A stretch of DNA of 17,600 nucleotides from Chloroflexota bacterium (GTDB lineage: Bacteria; Chloroflexota; Dehalococcoidia; JAUQQI01): contig JAUQQI010000044.1 of the NCBI GenBank assembly GCA_030549955.1, positions 2,268-19,867 on the forward strand, read 5' to 3'. Of this stretch, positions 14,050 to 17,600 are shown piece after piece (position 1 is the stretch's first letter; each line of letters begins with the position of its first letter). The notes beneath the pieces are model-generated. The model was not told where the DNA came from. It ran no database searches and worked only from the letters and a program-made list of their open reading frames with translations. The translations under genes were made by a program, and so were the position numbers.

Positions 14050-14077
14050 GTTGGCAGATTTTGCCGGTGAATTGCCG
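14050..14077 (+). promoter_or_regulatory. Element copy C plus extra TTGCCG repeat, upstream of CoA-transferase genes
   Basis: GTTGGCAGATTTTGCCGGT (14050-14068) is followed by GAATTGCCG. TTGGCA, TTGCCG and TTGCCG start at 14051, 14061 and 14072, so similar half sites recur every 10-11 bp on one face of the helix. This suits a direct-repeat binder such as a LytTR protein. ACCGGC (14043-14048) with GCCGGT (14063-14068) also forms an inverted repeat. Confidence 0.5.
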
Positions 14078-14282
14078 TAAAGCGGGGGTGAATAGCATTC
14101 AAAGAGTCAGCAGGTTATAGCTAATTGTGTTCCCAGGTGATAGAATTCGGGGGAATGTTTGCGCTCTGCAGGCTCCACGGGGCGGCAGAAGGTTCGGCCT
14201 GTCGGGGATATGTCAGGAGCAAGGGTTGGGCCTCGCGGTTACGGTGCTGGCAGATAACCTTGCTGGAGGAGGGTAGCAATTT
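14078..14282 (+). promoter_or_regulatory. Leader region of the CoA-transferase operon
   Basis: I see no gene here. A possible -10, TATAGC, is at 14116-14121, and a weaker TAGCAT is at 14093-14098; neither has a convincing -35, which would fit an activator-dependent promoter. The stretch ends in a strong ribosome site, GGAGGAGGG (14265-14273), nine bases before the ATG at 14283. Confidence 0.35.
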
Positions 14283-15755
14283 ATGGAAGGCAAGCGGGAA
14301 GAGGTAGAAATCCGCAGTCGTGCTGACGCAATGGGCATGCGGCCCTGGCCGGTGACCCCACCTCCTTCCCCCGAAGAGGTCATAAAAGTTTACGCGCGGC
14401 GGGGGGCAGAGGAATTCGGCCGCTGGCTGGAAGAGAACCTGCGGTTCGAGGATAGTTTCGGTAAGCCGGAGGCCCTCCAGGGCCTGAAGGTAGTGGATAT
14501 TGGCCTCTGGCGGCTGGGCCACAAGTTTGCGGCTTCGCTCCTGGCCGAAGCCGGGGCTGAGGTGGTCTGCGTTGAACCCCCCGGGGGCGACCCGCTCCGG
14601 CAGTTAACCCCCTTCGGCCGCGAGGAGTACATGCTGGAGCATCAGCAAACGGGCGAAAAGACCGGCCTTGAGTTCATTAACGAGATGCGTAACCAGTATG
14701 CGGTCACCCTTAACATCGATACGCCGGAGGGGCAGGAGGTCTTCCGCGGGCTAGCCGCCCACGCTGACGTTGTCATTGACGGCCACCTGCCAGGCTACCT
14801 GGACGAGCGGGGGATCGGCTACCGGCAGCTTTCCCGTATCAACCCCCGGCTTGTTTACTGCTGGGTTGGCCTGCGGGGCCAGTGGGGGCCCATGAAAGAC
14901 CGGGTCTCCCGGTTTGGCCAGTGGGAGCTGGAACCCTTCGCCCAGGCCACCAACTCGCTCATCCACAACACCGGGTTCCCGCAGGACCAGCTACCCCGGG
15001 GCCGGGGCGGTGACCCGACCCGGGCTGGGGCCTGGGTTGGGGACTACGTGGCCGGGGAGCAGGCTGCCGTTAATATTCTGGCGGCCCTCTACTGGCGGGA
15101 TGAGGTCAGCGGCGAGGGCCAGTTCATCGAGGTGACCGCGGCCGAAGCGCTGCTGGACATCCTCGACTTTGATATCACCTGGTACGGATTCAACCGCAGC
15201 ATCAAAGCCCGGACCGGCGGGTGGGACCCCAACCTCAACCAGTACGAGTGGAACCCGTGTAAGGACGGCTACATGATGATCGGGGGCCAGAGCGACCGGC
15301 TCTGGTACCGGATTGGTATGTGCATCGAGCAGGATGACCCGCAGTTTGGCCGACTGATCCACGAGGACCCGTTCCTGAAGGAGATGGCGGCCCGGAACGC
15401 TCTGCACGCCCTGATCAAGACCTACACGCTGACTACCCGCTGGCTGCGGAACATTAACCGGGTCGAGGCCGAGGAGAAGCTGCTCGAGTACGATGTTGCG
15501 GCTGGACCCCTGCTCTACATCGACGAGGTGTGCGAGTTCCCGCACTTCAAGTACCGGCCGTGGGTTTACTGGGTCGAGACCGACTACGGGCCGGTCCTTT
15601 ACGCAACTCCGCCCACGGCCTTCCAGTTCCAGACACCCCACCGGGTGAAGTGGATGGGCCGGGCCATTGGCCAGGACAACTACGAGATTTACATGCGCTG
15701 GCTTGGCCTGAGCCCCTCAAAGGTTGATGAGCTTAAAGGTAAGGGCGTCATCTAG
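14283..15755 (+). CDS. Family III (CaiB/BaiF) CoA-transferase subunit, variant active site
   Basis: The 490-residue protein has the family III fold marks: [40 protein letters not shown] (about 69-108), [18 protein letters not shown], and the motif before a TGF turn. There the catalytic Asp of the usual D-x3-QAxSG is replaced by Glu217 (EPFAQATNS), and the glycine after QA is lost. A roughly 65-residue N-terminal extension ending in GKPEALQG precedes the core and is also found in the partner subunit. Family members move CoA between carboxylic acids. The substitution suggests a structural or modified subunit in a heteromer with the next gene product, like the two-subunit BbsEF. ATG at 14283 has an excellent ribosome site. 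The stop is 22 bases before the start of the next gene. Confidence 0.85.
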   Translation: MEGKREEVEIRSRADAMGMRPWPVTPPPSPEEVIKVYARRGAEEFGRWLEENLRFEDSFGKPEALQGLKVVDIGLWRLGHKFAASLLAEAGAEVVCVEPPGGDPLRQLTPFGREEYMLEHQQTGEKTGLEFINEMRNQYAVTLNIDTPEGQEVFRGLAAHADVVIDGHLPGYLDERGIGYRQLSRINPRLVYCWVGLRGQWGPMKDRVSRFGQWELEPFAQATNSLIHNTGFPQDQLPRGRGGDPTRAGAWVGDYVAGEQAAVNILAALYWRDEVSGEGQFIEVTAAEALLDILDFDITWYGFNRSIKARTGGWDPNLNQYEWNPCKDGYMMIGGQSDRLWYRIGMCIEQDDPQFGRLIHEDPFLKEMAARNALHALIKTYTLTTRWLRNINRVEAEEKLLEYDVAAGPLLYIDEVCEFPHFKYRPWVYWVETDYGPVLYATPPTAFQFQTPHRVKWMGRAIGQDNYEIYMRWLGLSPSKVDELKGKGVI

Positions 15756-15777
15756 TTGCGAAGGGGGTGAAGTTACG

Positions 15778-17193
15778 ATGGCGAAGGACCCGCGGCAGGT
15801 GCGTCTCGACGACCTTCCCGGTCCGCGAACCCGGGAAGAGCTGGAGGAGATGAAGGTCCCCTATGAGGAGTATTGCCGCAAGCTGTTCGATCCGGGTAAT
15901 GAGTTCTTGAAGCCGGAGGCCCTCAAAGGCATCCGCTGGCTGAGCTGCACGATGTACATTTTTACCCCCCACTCGGCGGCGAATCTGGCCGAGCTGGGTG
16001 CTGAGGTGATCAAGATCGAGATGCCCCGCATCGGCGACCCGATGCGGCATACCTCCCCCTTTAACGAGGCGTATCTCTACCCCCTGCATGACTCCCGGCC
16101 GATGACGGGGACGGGCCTGGGTTATATGAACGCTAACCCCAACAAGTATTTCATCACGATGGATTACCACGTGCCGGAGATGCGTGAGGTCTTCTACCAG
16201 CTCGTCAGGATGAGTGATGGCCTCACCGAGCTTTACCGGCCCGGCACTTTTGACCGCTGGCGCCTGAGTTACCGTTACCTGCAGGAGATCAACCCCAGGT
16301 TCATCTACGTCTGGGGCGGGGGCTTTGGGTACGGGCCGAAGGTCTTTGGCGGCTCATATGACATCCTCGGCCAGGCCCACGGCGGATTTGCTTCGATCAC
16401 CGGCTTCCATGAGCATATGGGCGGCCATCCGACCAAGCTCTCAAACTGGATTATGGACTGGGCTTCTGGTACCCTGATCACCTTCGCCATCTTAGCCGCC
16501 CTGCACTGGCGGCGGAAGACCGGCCTTGGTACCATGATTGAGTTCTCGCAGGTTCAGACCTCGACCCGGTTCACCGGTTACGCTGTGCCCCTTTACGGCC
16601 GGTTCGGGGTGGTGCGCCAGCGCTGGGGCAACTGGGATACCCAGCTCTGCGTCCACGGTATCATCCGGTGCGGCAAGTCAGACTTCCCCGACGCCGAGAA
16701 TCCTCAGGACCGACTGGAAGCCCGGTACGTGATGGTCTCGGCCTTCAATGATGCGGACTTTAAGGCCCTGTGCGAAGTTACGGGCCTGAAGGAACTCTAC
16801 GAGAAGTATAAGGGGCACAGGGACCGGGTCGAAGCTGAGGCCCAGGTGGAGATCTATGCCGCCCTCGAGCGCTGGGCCGCGGACAAGTCGCGTTCGGAGG
16901 TCGTCAGAATCCTGACAGACGCCGGGATCCTGGCATCGCCGGTCATGAATGACCGGGAGGTCTACGAGTCGGAGCATTACCGCCAGCGGGGAACCATCCG
17001 CTGGTTCGAAGACCCCCTCTTTGGGGATTTGCTGGTCCACGGCACCTACAGCGCGGGCCTGCTTTCCAAGACCCCGCGCCGGCTCAAGTGGGTCTGGCGG
17101 CCCGTAGGGGCCGACAATGTAAAGGTCTATCACGAGCTGCTGGGCTATCCCCTCAAGACCATCAAGGAATGGTATGACAAGGCGTGGATCTAG
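15778..17193 (+). CDS. Family III (CaiB/BaiF) CoA-transferase, catalytic subunit
   Basis: The 471-residue protein shares the layout of its neighbour ([50 protein letters not shown]) but keeps the classical active site: [11 protein letters not shown] with Asp195, which in this family forms the aspartyl-CoA/anhydride intermediate. The segments D195-QA-TGF here and E217-QA-TGF in the upstream protein align without a gap. Identity between the two looks low, so the duplication is old. ATG at 15778 follows GAAGGGGGTG and is preferred to an ATG at 15724 that overlaps the first subunit. Reaction is likely succinyl-CoA or acetyl-CoA plus acid to acyl-CoA; the acid is unknown, and benzylsuccinate-like or dicarboxylic acids are only candidates by analogy. 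Confidence 0.88.
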   Translation: MAKDPRQVRLDDLPGPRTREELEEMKVPYEEYCRKLFDPGNEFLKPEALKGIRWLSCTMYIFTPHSAANLAELGAEVIKIEMPRIGDPMRHTSPFNEAYLYPLHDSRPMTGTGLGYMNANPNKYFITMDYHVPEMREVFYQLVRMSDGLTELYRPGTFDRWRLSYRYLQEINPRFIYVWGGGFGYGPKVFGGSYDILGQAHGGFASITGFHEHMGGHPTKLSNWIMDWASGTLITFAILAALHWRRKTGLGTMIEFSQVQTSTRFTGYAVPLYGRFGVVRQRWGNWDTQLCVHGIIRCGKSDFPDAENPQDRLEARYVMVSAFNDADFKALCEVTGLKELYEKYKGHRDRVEAEAQVEIYAALERWAADKSRSEVVRILTDAGILASPVMNDREVYESEHYRQRGTIRWFEDPLFGDLLVHGTYSAGLLSKTPRRLKWVWRPVGADNVKVYHELLGYPLKTIKEWYDKAWI

Positions 17194-17219
17194 TCGCGCA
17201 ACCGTAAGGGAGGCGGCTT

Positions 17220-17600
17220 ATGTGCGACATCATCTGGTGTAAGAAATGCAACACGGTCAATTACCTGGACCCCTACTACTTCTGGAACTGGGAGGGGAAG
17301 GTCAACTGTGCCGAGTGCGGGACGGTCTACTACATCCACATGATCCAGGGCTTCATGTACCGGGGACCGCAAGAGCGGCCCGGTGAACAGCCCGACATCA
17401 GCCCGCTCTACGCTGACAAGCCCCTGGACGGGTATAAGGCTTACTATCCCGGTACACCCGGGCGTACCCGACCCTACGAATGCCTGCCCCGGCACATCTA
17501 CCTGGGCCGGCCGGATATGGTCAAGTTCAGCATTCGGGGACGGCCGGTCCGGGGCTGGCGGCCGCAGCCGCCCAGCTCCGGCCTGGCCGGGCAATTTCCG
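17220..17600 (+). CDS. Zinc-ribbon protein, N-terminal part (3' end outside window)
   Basis: The frame is open for 127 codons to the window end with no stop. ATG at 17220 follows AAGGGAGG at good spacing, 26 bases after the CoA-transferase stop, so it is the third gene of that operon. Residues 7-33 hold CKKC-x19-CAEC, a four-cysteine zinc ribbon, with another Cys at position 2. The middle is rich in aromatic residues (YLDPYYFWNWEG, YYIHMIQGFMY), and the visible C-terminal part is basic and Pro/Gly-rich, with a further CLPRH. I do not recognise the family. The spacing differs from DUF35-type acyl-CoA-binding zinc ribbons such as BbsA. A role as a third subunit or chaperone for the CoA-transferase is inferred from position only. 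Confidence 0.75.
   Translation, partial: MCDIIWCKKCNTVNYLDPYYFWNWEGKVNCAECGTVYYIHMIQGFMYRGPQERPGEQPDISPLYADKPLDGYKAYYPGTPGRTRPYECLPRHIYLGRPDMVKFSIRGRPVRGWRPQPPSSGLAGQFP

Noticed and set aside
14051..14065. Sigma-54 promoter (TGGCA...TTGC) before the CoA-transferase genes
   Set aside because: Only 8 bases separate GG and GC instead of the required 10, and the other two copies of the element lack the GG.
15724..15777. Earlier ATG for the second CoA-transferase
   Set aside because: It overlaps the first subunit gene, and the ATG at 15778 has its own good ribosome site.
1..17600. Mobile element, prophage, CRISPR or RNA gene
   Set aside because: I found no transposase or integrase, no regularly spaced repeats and no tRNA- or rRNA-like sequence; codon use looks even across the window.

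Overview
The window is GC-rich (by eye a little over 60%) and almost fully coding. Several genes start with GTG behind strong AGGAGG-type ribosome binding sites, and the regulator pair is of the LytS/LytR type. I infer a GC-rich, probably anaerobic or thermophilic Bacillota-like bacterium, but nothing in the window fixes the taxon. The theme is uptake, sensing and CoA-activation of small organic acids.

Layout. (1) 1-1143, plus strand: the end of an alpha/beta hydrolase, a 74-residue unknown protein, and a CinA-type (NMN amidase-like) domain protein. (2) 1051-2938, minus strand: a YggT-like membrane protein, a two-helix membrane protein and a NadD-like nucleotidyltransferase whose 3' end overlaps the CinA gene tail to tail. 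(3) 3023-6018, minus strand: a DnaQ-type DEDDh exonuclease, a DUF4212 small subunit and a VC_2705-type sodium:solute symporter (SSS) with an EF-hand-like loop. (4) 6239-7624, minus strand: a metabolite:H+ symporter (MHS/MFS), with a strong hairpin behind it. (5) 7904-14042, plus strand: a five-gene operon of cNMP-binding/CBS/DUF294 protein, DUF485-like small membrane protein, ActP-like SSS symporter, LytS-type histidine kinase and LytTR response regulator. (6) 14283-17600, plus strand: two different family III (CaiB/BaiF) CoA-transferase subunits and the start of a zinc-ribbon protein cut by the window end.

How it fits together. Three transporters, a signalling pair inside a transporter operon, and a two-subunit CoA-transferase suggest that a carboxylate is imported, sensed and converted to its CoA thioester; the substrate is unknown. 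The second CoA-transferase keeps the family III catalytic aspartate (D195), while the first has glutamate (E217) at the ungapped equivalent position. This suggests a heteromer with one classical active site, as in benzylsuccinate CoA-transferase (BbsEF).

The most interesting non-coding signal is a 19-bp element (KTTKGCARAWTWTRCCGGT) in three intergenic regions: before the exonuclease gene (6055-6073), between the divergent MFS and DUF294 promoters (7802-7820), and between the response regulator and CoA-transferase genes (14050-14068). It may be the operator that ties the locus into one regulon, perhaps bound by the LytTR regulator encoded here. I saw no tRNA, rRNA, CRISPR array, insertion sequence or prophage.
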